Assembly (NCBI GenBank): GCA_023402175.1 | Contig: JAEXCN010000099.1 | Span: 1-64,000, forward strand | DNA: 64,000 nucleotides | Origin: Pseudomonadota bacterium | GTDB lineage: Bacteria; Myxococcota_A; Polyangia; Polyangiales; Polyangiaceae | Reading direction: 5' to 3' | Part shown: positions 28,845-36,567 of the stretch, piece by piece | How the letters are laid out: every line of letters starts with the position of its first letter | Position numbering within the stretch: the stretch's first letter is position 1 | The notes under the pieces: generated by a model | Databases searched by the model: none | The model's input: the letters and a program-made list of their open reading frames with translations, nothing else | What the model was told of the DNA's origin: nothing | Made by a program: the position numbers and the translations under genes

Positions 28845-29645
28845 ATGCGCGTGGCGTCCGATGTAGCCATCGGCTGGATGGGCGCGCTCGGACGTCGTAC
28901 TGCCGTCTTGCTCCTCGCGGGGAGCGGGGTGTCGTGCGCGCTCTTCACGTCGCCGAGCGAGGGGCGGAGCGGGCCGTGCCCTGCCGGCATGGCGTACGTC
29001 ACCATCGAAGAGTCGCCGCGTCGCTCGTACTGCATCGACAGGTGGGAAGGGTCGATCGTCGAGCTCCGCGGCAACAAGGAGGTCGCGCACCCTCCGTACG
29101 AGCCGGTCACGAACCTGAAGGTGAAGGCCGTCGCGAAGGCGGGCGTCGTCCCGCAAGGCTACATCTCGAAGAACGAGGCGGAGGCCGCGTGCAAGGCCGC
29201 ACGCAAGCGACTCTGCTCCGGCGAGGAATGGCAGTTCGCGTGTCGCGGCAAGAAGCCGACGACGTTCCCGTACGGCGACGAGCGCAAAGAGGGCTACTGC
29301 AACGACTCGGGGAGGGCGCCGCTCGCGACGCTGAACCCTGGGCTCGGTGACGCGATCTACTCGTCCGCGGAGGCGCTCAACGATCCGCGCATCAACAAGG
29401 CGCCGAACACGGTCGCGAAGACGGGCGAGTTCTCGAAGTGCAAGAACGCCTTCGGCGTCCATGACATGGTCGGCAACCTGCACGAGTGGACGGCCGACGT
29501 GAACGGCTCGCGCGGCGTCTTCCGCGGCGGCTACTACCAGGACACGCACCTCAACGGCGACGGGTGCAAGTACAAGACTGTCGCGCACGACGTGACGTAT
29601 CACGACTACTCGACTGGCTTCCGCTGCTGCGCTGACGCTCGCTGA
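28845..29645 (+). CDS. Lipoprotein with formylglycine-generating-enzyme (SUMF1)-type domain
   Basis: The protein is 266 aa. A signal ending LAGSGVSC is a lipobox. The body shows the FGE-sulfatase fold hallmarks EAEAACKAARKRLCSGEEWQFACRG, VHDMVGNLHEWTADV, RGGYY and TGFRCC. Such domains in myxobacteria are often non-catalytic and tied to kinases. The position four bases behind a Ser/Thr kinase supports a joint role, possibly as an extracytoplasmic sensor part; this is inference. Confidence 0.85.
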   Translation: MRVASDVAIGWMGALGRRTAVLLLAGSGVSCALFTSPSEGRSGPCPAGMAYVTIEESPRRSYCIDRWEGSIVELRGNKEVAHPPYEPVTNLKVKAVAKAGVVPQGYISKNEAEAACKAARKRLCSGEEWQFACRGKKPTTFPYGDERKEGYCNDSGRAPLATLNPGLGDAIYSSAEALNDPRINKAPNTVAKTGEFSKCKNAFGVHDMVGNLHEWTADVNGSRGVFRGGYYQDTHLNGDGCKYKTVAHDVTYHDYSTGFRCCADAR

Positions 29646-29660
29646 CGCGCATCCCGCGGC

Positions 29661-30380
29661 TCACTTGCACTCGATGGGTCGTCCCGGGCGGTTCGTCACG
29701 ATGCAGCCCGTCTTGCACGTCAGCGACTTCGTGAAGACGCCGCCCTGGCAGACGAGCTCCGTCCTGCCGTCGACCGAGCAGACGACCTGTCCGGGGATCC
29801 CGCATGGATCGCCTGCGAGCGAGAGCGTCTCGTCACACGAAGGCGTCTCGCCCTTGCTCCAGCATCCGTACTGGCCGCGGCAATAGCGGTACATCTCGAA
29901 CTTGCCGTTCCGGCAGATGAGCATCTGCTTCTGGTCGACGTCGCACGCGACCGCGCCTTGCGTCTTGCAAGGATCACCCTTCTCCGCCACGGACGTGTCG
30001 CACGACACGGAGCGCCCGAGCATCGAGCATCCGGCCTTGCCGCGGCATTCGAGGTACGGCTCGAATCGCCCGCCCTTGCAGACGAGGGCGTGCTTCTGAT
30101 CGGGCGAGCACGCGTATTCGTCGTCCTCGCCCATGCAGGCGTCGCCGGCACTGGCGACGGACGTATCGCAGTTGGCGTGGTCCTGGTACTTCGAGCAACC
30201 CGTCGGGCCTCCGCAGGCGACCTCGACGAACGTGCCGCCGCGGCAGGCGATGGCCGTCTTCTTGTCGACGCAGGTGGACTCGGCGCCCTTGCAGCTACTG
30301 CCCGCCTTCTTCTTGCACGCGGTGCCGAGCAAGGCGGAGGCGGCCAATGCGAAGACGATGACGACCTGCCTCTTCCTCAT
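29661..30380 (-). CDS. Cys-rich repeat lipoprotein, 239 aa
   Basis: The signal ends LLGTACKKK, a lipobox. The mature protein is made of four repeats of about 50 residues with paired cysteines (for example CKGGRFEPYLECRGKAGC and CRNGKFEMYRYCRGQYGC). The repeats suggest disulphide-stabilised surface modules. No function can be assigned. It converges with the FGE-like gene. Confidence 0.75.
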   Translation of the reverse strand: MRKRQVVIVFALAASALLGTACKKKAGSSCKGAESTCVDKKTAIACRGGTFVEVACGGPTGCSKYQDHANCDTSVASAGDACMGEDDEYACSPDQKHALVCKGGRFEPYLECRGKAGCSMLGRSVSCDTSVAEKGDPCKTQGAVACDVDQKQMLICRNGKFEMYRYCRGQYGCWSKGETPSCDETLSLAGDPCGIPGQVVCSVDGRTELVCQGGVFTKSLTCKTGCIVTNRPGRPIECK

Positions 30381-30436
30381 GATTCGATGGTCCCTCGGCG
30401 AGGAGGCGCACGATCCCGACGTCGCTCGTGCTGGCG

Positions 30437-31744
30437 TCAGGCGCCTCCCGGATCGGGACAAGCGTAGAACGCGGCCAGCACCTTGGTCATCATTGCTGGA
30501 TCCTTCGCGCCGCCGAGCTCGCGGACCGAGTGCATGCTGAGCATCGGATTGCCGACGTCGACGGTGCGGATCCCGAGCAGCGTGGACGCGATCGGCCCGA
30601 TCGTGCTCCCGCAGGGGAGGTCCGTTCGGTGTGCATAGTGCTGCACCGGCACCTCGGCCTTCGCGCAGAGCTCCCGGAAGAGGACCGCGGTCGGCCCGGA
30701 GGTCGCGTACCGCTGCTGCGCGTTGATCTTGATGACCGGCCCGCCGTTGAGCACCGGCTTGTGACGCGACTCGTGACGTCCCTCGTAGTTCGGATGGACG
30801 GCATGGGCCATGTCGGCCGAGACGCAGAGCGAGCCGGCGAGCGCGCGGTGGTAGTCCTCGCGTGAGCCACCCCGTCCGGCGACGATCCGCTCGAGCGCAC
30901 GCGGCAAGAACCCGGAGTGCGCGCCGTACGCGCTCTCGCTGCCGACCTCCTCGTGATCGAAGAGGGCGACGACGGGAACGACGTCGCCGGCTGCAGCACG
31001 TGGCGCGGCATCGATCAGCGCGCGGAGGCCTGCGTGGCACATCGCCTGGTTGTCGAGGCGGGCGGAGAAGATCATCTCCTCGTCGCGACCACCGAGCGTC
31101 GGCGCGACGACGTCGTAGAGCATCAGCTCGCTGCCGACGATCGTCTCGCGAGCGACCTTCAGCTCGTCGGCGAGGAGGGCGTTCAGGTCCTTCTCGGAGT
31201 CGCCCGCGAGGCCGAAGATCGGCGCGAGGTGCTCCTGACGGTTTAGCTTGAGCCCTTCGTTGACCTCGCGATCGAGGTGGATGGCGAGCTGCGCGACGCG
31301 GAGCATCGGCTTCGTGAAGCGCACGAGCTTCGTCTCGACACGGTCGCCCTCGCGGACGAACACGCGCCCGGCGAGCGACAGGTCACGATCGAGCCACGAG
31401 TTCAGGAGAACGCCGCCGTAGACCTCGACCCCGAGCTGGGCATAGCCCTCCTTCTTGTACTCGGGGTTCGGCTTCAGCCGCAGGTTCGGGCTGTCGGTGT
31501 GGGCGCCGACGATGCGGAAGCCGGAGATGCGCTTGCCCTCGGGGATCACGAACGCGAAGACGCTCGAGCCGCCGTGCGCGAACGTGTACCCGCCCGGCTG
31601 GAGATCGGTCCAGCTGTCGGCCTCGGCGATCGGCCGGAACCCGGCGGCGACGAGCCGCTCGGTGGCGCTCCGGACGGCATGGAACGGGGTCGGGGAGGCG
31701 CCGAGGAAGGCGAGGAGGTCCTCGAGGATCGGGTCGGTCTTCAC
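30437..31744 (-). CDS. apeB: M18-family aminopeptidase
   Basis: The protein is 435 aa, the normal length. It shows the di-zinc ligands and neighbours of family M18: VGAHTDSPNLRLKP, LFDHEEVGSESAYGA, SADMAHAVHPNYEGRHE and MLSMHSVRELGG. These enzymes release N-terminal, often acidic, residues from peptides in the cytoplasm as dodecamers. No signal peptide is present. Confidence 0.94.
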   Translation of the reverse strand: MKTDPILEDLLAFLGASPTPFHAVRSATERLVAAGFRPIAEADSWTDLQPGGYTFAHGGSSVFAFVIPEGKRISGFRIVGAHTDSPNLRLKPNPEYKKEGYAQLGVEVYGGVLLNSWLDRDLSLAGRVFVREGDRVETKLVRFTKPMLRVAQLAIHLDREVNEGLKLNRQEHLAPIFGLAGDSEKDLNALLADELKVARETIVGSELMLYDVVAPTLGGRDEEMIFSARLDNQAMCHAGLRALIDAAPRAAAGDVVPVVALFDHEEVGSESAYGAHSGFLPRALERIVAGRGGSREDYHRALAGSLCVSADMAHAVHPNYEGRHESRHKPVLNGGPVIKINAQQRYATSGPTAVLFRELCAKAEVPVQHYAHRTDLPCGSTIGPIASTLLGIRTVDVGNPMLSMHSVRELGGAKDPAMMTKVLAAFYACPDPGGA

Positions 31745-31808
31745 GGTCCGCGCATCCTAGTCCGACCCGGCCTTGCGTGAGAGGCGGAGCGGCGGTAGTA
31801 ACTCAGGC

Positions 31809-31976
31809 ATGAGTGACGACAACGCGATGGAACGGGAAATCCCCGCGGAGGAGGAAGATGCCGGCACCGACCTCGCCGCGATCGATCGCACGGGTCACGA
31901 CGCACGCCTGACGCCGCCGATCGGCGCCGCGCTCAGCGTGCTCTGGTGGGTCGAAGGCGAGCCGGTCCCTCGCTGA
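31809..31976 (+). CDS. Possible small acidic protein, 55 aa
   Basis: It starts MSDDNAMEREIPAEEEDAGTD and ends ALSVLWWVEGEPVPR. Amino-acid use is plausible for a real small protein, but there is no strong ribosome binding site and no homology I can recall. It may be spurious. Confidence 0.33.
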   Translation: MSDDNAMEREIPAEEEDAGTDLAAIDRTGHDARLTPPIGAALSVLWWVEGEPVPR

Positions 31977-32094
31977 GGCCGAGGCCCCCGCCGGTCCACA
32001 GTAGTCGCCGTTGTTTGCCCGGGCCGTGCCCCGCGGTGCCGACGTCACGCATGACGTTCGACCCCGCAGGGAGCTTGGCCCCGGACGACGTCGG

Positions 32095-32859
32095 CTAGCG
32101 CTTCTTGCCCTTCGCGGGCTTGCCGGCGGGCTTCCTCGCGACCGGCTTCTTCGCAGCCGCCTTCTTCGCGGCGGGCTTGGCGGCGACCTTCTTGGTCACG
32201 GCCGGCTTCGCGGCAGCCTTGGGCTTCGCGGCCGGAGCCTTCGCTTTCGCTTTCGCCTTCGCGGGCGGCGCGGCCTTCGCCGGAGCCTTGGCCTTCGCCG
32301 GAGGCGGCGGAGGAGGAGGCTTGGCGACCACCTTCTTGCTCGGCGGCGCAGCCTTCACCGGCTTCGTCTTCTTCGGGGCCTCCTCGACCTCTTCCTCCTC
32401 TTCTTCCTCGTCGATCGGCGGCGGCGGAGGTCGCGGCGGAGGCGGCTTTCTCGGGTCGGGGAGGTACTTGCTGAAGAAGGTCCGCATCGGCGTGAAGTAC
32501 TTGTCGTTCCACGTCTCGCGGGACTTCTCGCTCTGGCCTTCGGGGATCTCCGTGTGGAGGACCGTCAAGCGGGTGCTTCCACCGAGCGCCTCGAAGTGCA
32601 GCTCGGCGCGCGAGTCCGCCGCCTCCCGTGGAAAGTCGGTCGAGCGCCAGCTCATGACGATGCGCCGACCGAGGTCGAGGTTCACCAGCTTGCCGCTGAT
32701 GTACCCATCGAGCGCGGTGAAATTTCCACCAACCTGCGAGTCGATCTTGGCCGCCCCGCCGGTCATCGCACTGTGCTGCTCGGCATTCAGCCAAGCGAGG
32801 TAGAGCGTGGTGGGAGCCGCCGGGATCGTCGTCGAGACGCGGAGGGCCTCCTTCTTCAT
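32095..32859 (-). CDS. SRPBCC/AHSA1-type protein with histone-H1-like tail
   Basis: The protein is 254 aa. Residues 1-130 form an AHSA1-like lipid/ligand-binding fold (IPAAPTTLYLAWLNAEQHSAMTGG, GRRIVMSWRSTDFP, GGSTRLTVLHTEIPEGQ). Residues 135-160 are Pro- and Glu-rich. From about 165 on, the tail is Lys/Ala/Pro repeats (AKAKAPAKA, KKAAAKKPVARKPAGK), like bacterial histone-H1-type proteins that bind DNA or RNA. The tRNA array begins 190 bp upstream on the same strand. The ATG at 32859 was chosen; the frame is open to 33012. Confidence 0.82.
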   Translation of the reverse strand: MKKEALRVSTTIPAAPTTLYLAWLNAEQHSAMTGGAAKIDSQVGGNFTALDGYISGKLVNLDLGRRIVMSWRSTDFPREAADSRAELHFEALGGSTRLTVLHTEIPEGQSEKSRETWNDKYFTPMRTFFSKYLPDPRKPPPPRPPPPPIDEEEEEEEVEEAPKKTKPVKAAPPSKKVVAKPPPPPPPAKAKAPAKAAPPAKAKAKAKAPAAKPKAAAKPAVTKKVAAKPAAKKAAAKKPVARKPAGKPAKGKKR

Positions 32860-33046
32860 GAGGAGCAGCGTAACTCGGTCGACGAGACAGAAGCTAAAAT
32901 CTCGCTTGCTGAACGACGATGATTTCGGCGCCCGTTCGGGACATCGAAACAACCCCGGAACGGCTGGGCCCCGGTAATCCGGCTCGTTTCGAGCCTCGTA
33001 TGGGGTCGACAACTCGGCGCCAGCTAAAGAGCCGTATTTCCAGGGC

Positions 33047-33129
33047 GGAAGTCAGGCGACTCGAACACCATACCTTGCGGTACGCACCGGGTAGCGGCCG
33101 GGCCCGCGACCATTGGCGGTTTGACTTCC
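33047..33129 (-). tRNA. tRNA-Ser(GCT)
   Basis: Acceptor strands GGAAGTC/GACTTCC pair fully. The long variable arm CGTACC-GCAA-GGTATG marks a class II tRNA. The anticodon loop is CCGCTAC, with C in place of the universal U33. The T-loop is TTCGAGT. It is the last tRNA of the leftward array. Confidence 0.75.
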
Positions 33130-33165
33130 ATAAGCCACGTCGTCGTCGGCCCCGAAGGAACAATC

Positions 33166-33222
33166 GTCAGCTCACCGGGGTTGAACCGGCAGCCTCTGCT
33201 CTCGGCCACGTTGGCGAGCAGT
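33166..33222 (-). ncRNA. tRNA-like element lacking one arm
   Basis: A perfect T-arm GCCGG-TTCAACC-CCGGT is followed by an acceptor-like strand that pairs 5 of 7 with the 5' end. Only about 23 nt separate acceptor and T-arm, enough for one hairpin (GCCA-ACG-TGGC), so the D- or anticodon arm is absent. It could be a decayed tRNA or the tRNA-like module of a Y RNA. Confidence 0.45.
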
Positions 33223-33295
33223 ACGGGGCGAGAGGATCGAACTCTCCTAGCCCTGCTTGTGAGGCAGGTGTCATCACCAGATGAGCGGGCCCCGC
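33222..33295 (-). tRNA. tRNA-Val(CAC)
   Basis: Anticodon arm CCTGC-CTCACAA-GCAGG is perfect. T-arm GAGAG-TTCGATC-CTCTC is perfect. Acceptor GCGGGGC pairs GCCCCGT with one wobble. The D-loop has GG. It abuts the tRNA-like element at 33166-33222. Confidence 0.85.
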
Positions 33296-33334
33296 GTTCT
33301 CCGCCCCGAACCGCAGCTCGGAGCGTTTTGCCGG

Positions 33335-33408
33335 TTCCGGAGGAGGGATTCGCACCCCTCATCCCAGCGGTTCAAAGCCGCGGATCTTTGCTCTTGGACC
33401 ACTCCGGA
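33335..33408 (-). tRNA. tRNA-Gln(TTG), UGC T-loop, no D-loop GG
   Basis: Acceptor TCCGGAG/CTCCGGA is perfect; anticodon loop CTTTGAA. The T-loop reads TGCGAAT rather than TTCGAAT. The D-loop (AAGAGCAAA) has no GG, so the usual G18-psi55/G19-C56 elbow contacts are missing. Confidence 0.8.
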
Positions 33409-33429
33409 TCGGGCGCGTCGTGAGCGCTC

Positions 33430-33451
33430 GTACTCGAGCGCGTCCAGGGCA
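33430..33451. repeat. Dispersed 22-bp repeat GTACTCGAGCGCGTYCAGGGCA
   Basis: This 22-mer matches, with one change, each copy of a 30-bp tandem repeat inside the PilX-like gene at 62520-62541 and 62550-62571. Confidence 0.7.
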
Positions 33452-33462
33452 AGACGCGCCGG

Positions 33463-33531
33463 TCGCTACGGGCAGAGTCGAACTGCCTGGGCCGCGCTCA
33501 TGAGGCGCGCCCTCCTCCGAGGAACGCAGCG
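33463..33531 (-). tRNA. tRNA-Met(CAT)
   Basis: Anticodon arm CGCGC-CTCATGA-GCGCG is perfect. Acceptor CGCTGCG/CGTAGCG pairs with one G-U. T-loop TTCGACT. The D-loop is very short (CCTC-GGAG-GAGG). C1 pairs with G72, so initiator features are not met; an elongator or CAU-isoleucine tRNA is possible. Confidence 0.75.
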
Positions 33532-33566
33532 ATGCTTGCGTTCTGCACGGATGCGAACGCAGGCGG

Positions 33567-33637
33567 AGCGGTGACCGAGAATCGCACTCGGATCTCGAGC
33601 GTGGCGGGCTCGGGTTCTACTCTTGAACTATCACCGC
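33567..33637 (-). tRNA. tRNA-Gly(GCC), UGC T-loop, no D-loop GG
   Basis: Acceptor GCGGTGA/TCACCGC, U73 discriminator. D-arm GTTC-AAGAGTA-GAAC has no GG. Anticodon arm CGAGC-CCGCCAC-GCTCG has C33. T-loop is TGCGATT. The same two elbow changes define the cell-wall glycine tRNAs of staphylococci (recalled). Confidence 0.82.
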
Positions 33638-33674
33638 AGAGGCCGGGCGATGACACCCATCGCGCACGGGTAGA

Positions 33675-33732
33675 GCGGCCCTCGCACCGTCCTCATCCTT
33701 CGCTACCAGTGAGGTGCCCCGCTCTCTGGCCG
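33675..33732 (-). ncRNA. tRNA-like element: D-arm and T-arm, no anticodon arm
   Basis: AGAGCGG and CCGCTCT can pair as an acceptor. Between them a D-arm-like hairpin CCTCA/TGAGG has a 14-nt loop containing GGTAG, and a T-loop-like TGCGAGG follows. There is no room for an anticodon arm. Boundaries are approximate. It lies between Ro60 and the tRNA-Gly gene, a place where a Y RNA would be expected. Confidence 0.4.
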
Positions 33733-33745
33733 TGGGCGGCACGTG

Positions 33746-33801
33746 AAAAGAGCTCGTCCCCAAGTCATGTCCGCTTGGAGCTGTCCCTCGTGGGGACGAG
33801 C
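33746..33801 (-). terminator. Long stem-loop with T-run after the Ro60 gene
   Basis: GCTCGTCCCCA and TGGGGACGAGC form an 11-bp perfect stem around a 28-nt loop, followed on the minus strand by CTCTTTTC. It sits about 80 nt past the Ro60 stop. It can act as a terminator, but the large structured loop also fits a small RNA. Confidence 0.5.
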
Positions 33802-33882
33802 AGGTGATCGGCAACGAGGGGCGTGAAGACGGGCCTTCACGGGCATTTGCCGGATGAATTCGATCGAGTCGCAGATCGACAA

Positions 33883-35490
33883 TCAGATCGAGACGGACTC
33901 GATCTCGTGGAGAAAGGCGGAGCCGTCGGCGTCACCTTTCGCGAACGCGGCCACGATCTCGAAGACGGCATCGGAGAAACCGCCGACGTTCAGCACATCG
34001 CTGCGGTTCGCGACCTGCGTGGTCGCGTAGGGCTGCAGGTCGACGAGCACGAGCCTGGCGCGCGGATTGTTCGCACGGAGTCGCTCCCATTCCTCGGCCA
34101 TGACGGTCGCTCTCGTCGCGTTCGATGCGCTCGGATCCACAGCGCGTGGCTCGAGCCTGAAGTCCGCCCACGACTGGTTGTCGGAGACGAAGACGACGAG
34201 GTCGGGGGCCATGCCGCGCGCATTGAGCCACCGCAGCGGCGCAGCGCACGAGGTCCCGCCGCTCGGGAGCGACGAGAGGAGCTCGGCGTTGGTGACCACC
34301 GAATCCAGCGCGTTGAGCTGACGACGAAGGGGGACGACGTCGTCCGAGAACGGCAGGACCGTCGCGCGCTCGTTCTTCCGGAGCAGCGCGGCAGTCGCGA
34401 GCGCGGCGACGTCGATGCAACGGACCTTGGAGGAGGCAGTCCCGCGCCGGCCCGTGACTGGAGAGTGCATCGACCCTGACACGTCCGGACACAGCGCGAC
34501 GGAGCCGGCGACCTCGGGCACGTTCGCGACGGCGTGCTCGACGGAGCGAGCCAGCGCGTTGACGATCCCCGGCGGCATGCTGGTCTCGACCGCGCGATAT
34601 GCGGCGAGGAGCTGATAGGGGAGTGTGCGCGAGCGCTTCACGGCCTCGGCATCCGAGAGCTTCTCGGCGACGAGATCGACCATCGCGGGATCGGTGAAGA
34701 CGCCGTGACGGTAGAGCGTGTTGAGGTTCTGGCGGAGCTGATTGAACGTCATCTTCTTCGCCAGCTCGGTCCAGTGCTGGGCGCGCAGTGGGAGAGCGGT
34801 GAGCATCTCGAACGGCACGTCCGGCAGAGGCTCCCGATCGTTCTTCTTCCAGGCTTCGAATGCCTGGGTGAGCGGCGGGAGCTTGGAGCAGTCCACGTTC
34901 TTTCCGATGAGGTAGCCGTAGAGGGCCTCACGAACGGCATCGGCTTCGCCCTTGTCGTTCCGCGGGGGAGGGCGAACCATCTTGATGACGTCCGACATGG
35001 ACGGGCTCTGACCGATGGACTGGCGGAAGATGGTCTCGGGGCTCTTCGCTGCGAACCATTCGCGGAGCGCTCGCTTCGGGGCCGAGCCGAACGACTTGCG
35101 GCCCGTGACACCGGAGCGAACGATCGCCACGAACGTCCGCAGCATCCGCGCGTCGTCGATGACGCGTGGGAAGACACGCAGCATGAGGGCGACATCGCGC
35201 GCGGCGAGCCAGGCGACGAGGAACGCCGGGACGTCCTTCATCCTGCCGTGCTTGCGGCAATACACGGCCGTCTTTGCGACGAGCTCCGGGCTCACCGAGC
35301 TCGCGAGTGCCGCGACGTTCTCGAGCTGCTGCTCGTCGGTCGCGTAGAACGTGCCGTGAAACGTGCCGGTGACTGCGTATTGCGCCAGAGCATGCTCGGG
35401 CGGGAGCGCGTATGCCAGGCCGCCGGCTTCGTTGAATGCGTCGGCAACGGGGGCATTTCCTCCGTGACCAAATAGATGCTTGTTCGGCAT
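33883..35490 (-). CDS. rsr: Ro60/Rsr RNA-binding protein (TROVE domain plus vWA)
   Basis: The protein is 535 aa, the length of human Ro60 and Deinococcus Rsr. The N-terminal two-thirds is the ring of helical repeats of the TROVE module (DVPAFLVAWLAARD, MTFNQLRQNLNTLYRHGVF). The C-terminal vWA domain has a full metal site: DVSGSM (Asp at about residue 336), PSGGTSCAAPL, VVFVSDNQSW. Ro proteins hold misfolded RNA ends in their ring and Y RNAs on the outside; in Deinococcus, Rsr works with PNPase and in 23S rRNA maturation. AAAGGAG precedes the ATG at 35490. It is embedded in a tRNA array and flanked by tRNA-like RNAs, probably its ligands. Confidence 0.95.
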   Translation of the reverse strand: MPNKHLFGHGGNAPVADAFNEAGGLAYALPPEHALAQYAVTGTFHGTFYATDEQQLENVAALASSVSPELVAKTAVYCRKHGRMKDVPAFLVAWLAARDVALMLRVFPRVIDDARMLRTFVAIVRSGVTGRKSFGSAPKRALREWFAAKSPETIFRQSIGQSPSMSDVIKMVRPPPRNDKGEADAVREALYGYLIGKNVDCSKLPPLTQAFEAWKKNDREPLPDVPFEMLTALPLRAQHWTELAKKMTFNQLRQNLNTLYRHGVFTDPAMVDLVAEKLSDAEAVKRSRTLPYQLLAAYRAVETSMPPGIVNALARSVEHAVANVPEVAGSVALCPDVSGSMHSPVTGRRGTASSKVRCIDVAALATAALLRKNERATVLPFSDDVVPLRRQLNALDSVVTNAELLSSLPSGGTSCAAPLRWLNARGMAPDLVVFVSDNQSWADFRLEPRAVDPSASNATRATVMAEEWERLRANNPRARLVLVDLQPYATTQVANRSDVLNVGGFSDAVFEIVAAFAKGDADGSAFLHEIESVSI

Positions 35491-35580
35491 GGTTTCTCCT
35501 TTCCGAGCTCGTGTGAGGTGTCGGTCGTGCGCTTGCTCCGGCGCACGATCGTGTGTTGTTCCGGTTTCGAAGAGATGAGG

Positions 35581-35654
35581 CGTTCCCGACGGGATTCGAA
35601 CCCGTGTTCCTGGCTTGAGAGACCAGAGTCCTTGGCCGTCTAGACGACGGGAAC
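35581..35654 (-). tRNA. tRNA-Glu(CTC)
   Basis: Acceptor GTTCCCG/CGGGAAC, D-loop with GACGGCC, anticodon loop CTCTCAA, T-arm ACGGG-TTCGAAT-CCCGT. It is fully canonical and lies 90 bp upstream of the Ro60 start. Confidence 0.93.
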
Positions 35655-35722
35655 CGACGAGGAGCGCGCGGAGGCGCGGGCGCAGTCGAAAGATGAAGGT
35701 CGTCCGAGTGTCTCGAGCATCG

Positions 35723-35794
35723 GTGTTGACTTGGGAGTCGAACCCAAAACGGTCAGCTTCTGAGGCTGGTGTCCTTCCATTGGACGAGTCGAGT
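35723..35794 (-). tRNA. Degenerate tRNA-Leu(CAG)-like
   Basis: T-arm TTGGG-TTCGACT-CCCAA and D-arm GTCC-AATGGAAG-GAC are sound, and the anticodon loop is CTCAGAA. The variable loop is only five nt, unlike normal Leu tRNAs. The acceptor strands ACTCGAC/GTCAACA pair at only four of seven positions, so it may be non-functional. Confidence 0.55.
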
Positions 35795-35826
35795 GCGTGT
35801 GAGCTCGGGTCGAGCGGACGACCTGG

Positions 35827-35898
35827 ATGCAGCGGCTGGAGTCGCACCAGCGTCTCGAGCTTATGAGGCTCGCGGGGTGGCTCCTCCCCCACGCTGCA
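35827..35898 (-). tRNA. tRNA-Met(CAT), UGC T-loop
   Basis: Acceptor TGCAGCG/CGCTGCA and anticodon arm CGAGC-CTCATAA-GCTCG are perfect. T-loop TGCGACT. D-arm GGGG/CCCC with GAGGAGCC loop. It could be CAU-Ile rather than Met. Confidence 0.82.
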
Positions 35899-35937
35899 AT
35901 GAGTCTCCGGATCGAGAGTGTTCTCGCGTCTGGAGGG

Positions 35938-36007
35938 CACCTTCGCCGGGAGTCGAACCCGGAGAACGAGCTTCGGAGGCTCGGCCCTGATTCCGCAGGA
36001 CGAAGGT
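35938..36007 (-). tRNA. tRNA-Arg(CCG)
   Basis: Acceptor ACCTTCG/CGAAGGT, anticodon arm CGAGC-CTCCGAA-GCTCG, T-arm CCGGG-TTCGACT-CCCGG, D-arm CCTG-CGGAAT-CAGG. All arms are sound. Confidence 0.9.
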
Positions 36008-36011
36008 AGGG

Positions 36012-36100
36012 AGGAAGAAAGAGGTCTCGAACCCCACACGCTCTTCCGAGCGTGCGCATTGCTTTCGAGGCAAGCCCGGCGCCCAGCCGGTTTTTCATCC
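36012..36100 (-). tRNA. tRNA-Ser(CGA)
   Basis: The class II variable arm CACGCTC/GAGCGTG is 7 bp. Anticodon loop CTCGAAA. Acceptor GGATGAA/TTCTTCC pairs 6 of 7. D-loop with GGG. T-loop TTCGAGA. Confidence 0.88.
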
Positions 36101-36107
36101 ATGTCAG

Positions 36108-36180
36108 TGGTCGGTGAGGGAATCGAACCCCCTACGCAGAGCTTTTCAAACTCCCGCTCTACCAATTGAGCTTACCGACC
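36108..36180 (-). tRNA. tRNA-Phe(GAA)
   Basis: Acceptor GGTCGGT/ACCGACC, D-arm GCTC-AATTGGTA-GAGC, anticodon loop TTGAAAA, T-loop TTCGATT. Canonical. Confidence 0.93.
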
Positions 36181-36195
36181 GTTTCAACGTGCTGG

Positions 36196-36267
36196 CCTCC
36201 CCGCCAGGAATCGAACCTGGACAACTGGCTTCGTAGACCGGTGCGTGGGATCCACCACGACGAGGAG
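36196..36267 (-). tRNA. tRNA-Arg(ACG)
   Basis: Acceptor CTCCTCG/CGGGGAG with one G-U, anticodon loop CTACGAA, T-arm CCAGG-TTCGATT-CCTGG, D-arm CGTGG/CCACG with GG loop. Confidence 0.87.
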
Positions 36268-36271
36268 AGGG

Positions 36272-36359
36272 AGGAAGGCAGAGGACTCGAACCTCACGCG
36301 GCTCGACACCGCGCGAATCGCGTTCCAGACGATCTCCGCCCCCGGCGGATTTGCCTTCC
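36272..36359 (-). tRNA. tRNA-Ser(GGA)
   Basis: Acceptor GGAAGGC/GCCTTCC perfect, variable arm CGCGG/CCGCG, anticodon arm ATCGT-CTGGAAC-GCGAT, T-loop TTCGAGT. It is only five bp from the Arg(ACG) gene. Confidence 0.88.
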
Positions 36360-36393
36360 GGGTATTGCAATGCGCCTGCTCATGCGAGCGCGG

Positions 36394-36468
36394 TCAGGAC
36401 GGCAGGATTCGAACCTGCGCTCTCCAGTCCCCCAGACTGGCGCTTTTGCCGGGCTAAGCTACGCCCTG
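36394..36468 (-). tRNA. tRNA-Pro(GGG)
   Basis: Acceptor CAGGGCG/CGTCCTG with one G-U, anticodon arm CCAGT-CTGGGGG-ACTGG, T-arm GCAGG-TTCGAAT-CCTGC, D-loop with CCCGGC. Canonical. Confidence 0.9.
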
Positions 36469-36567
36469 AGGCTTTCACGTAGTCGTGGAAATCAAGAATA
36501 AAGTGGTCCAGTTTCACGTCATGGACCAGGACGCGGGAGCTCTGTCGACGCTCACGCGATCGACGCC

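Noticed and set aside
31773..31976. 67-aa reading of the small ORF from the upstream GTG
   Set aside because: The internal ATG at 31809 is the only plausible start, and even that ORF is weak.
36516..36538. GGTCCA/TGGACC hairpin as terminator of the HNH gene
   Set aside because: Only 6 bp with an 11-nt loop and no proper T-run; kept as uncertain and not annotated.
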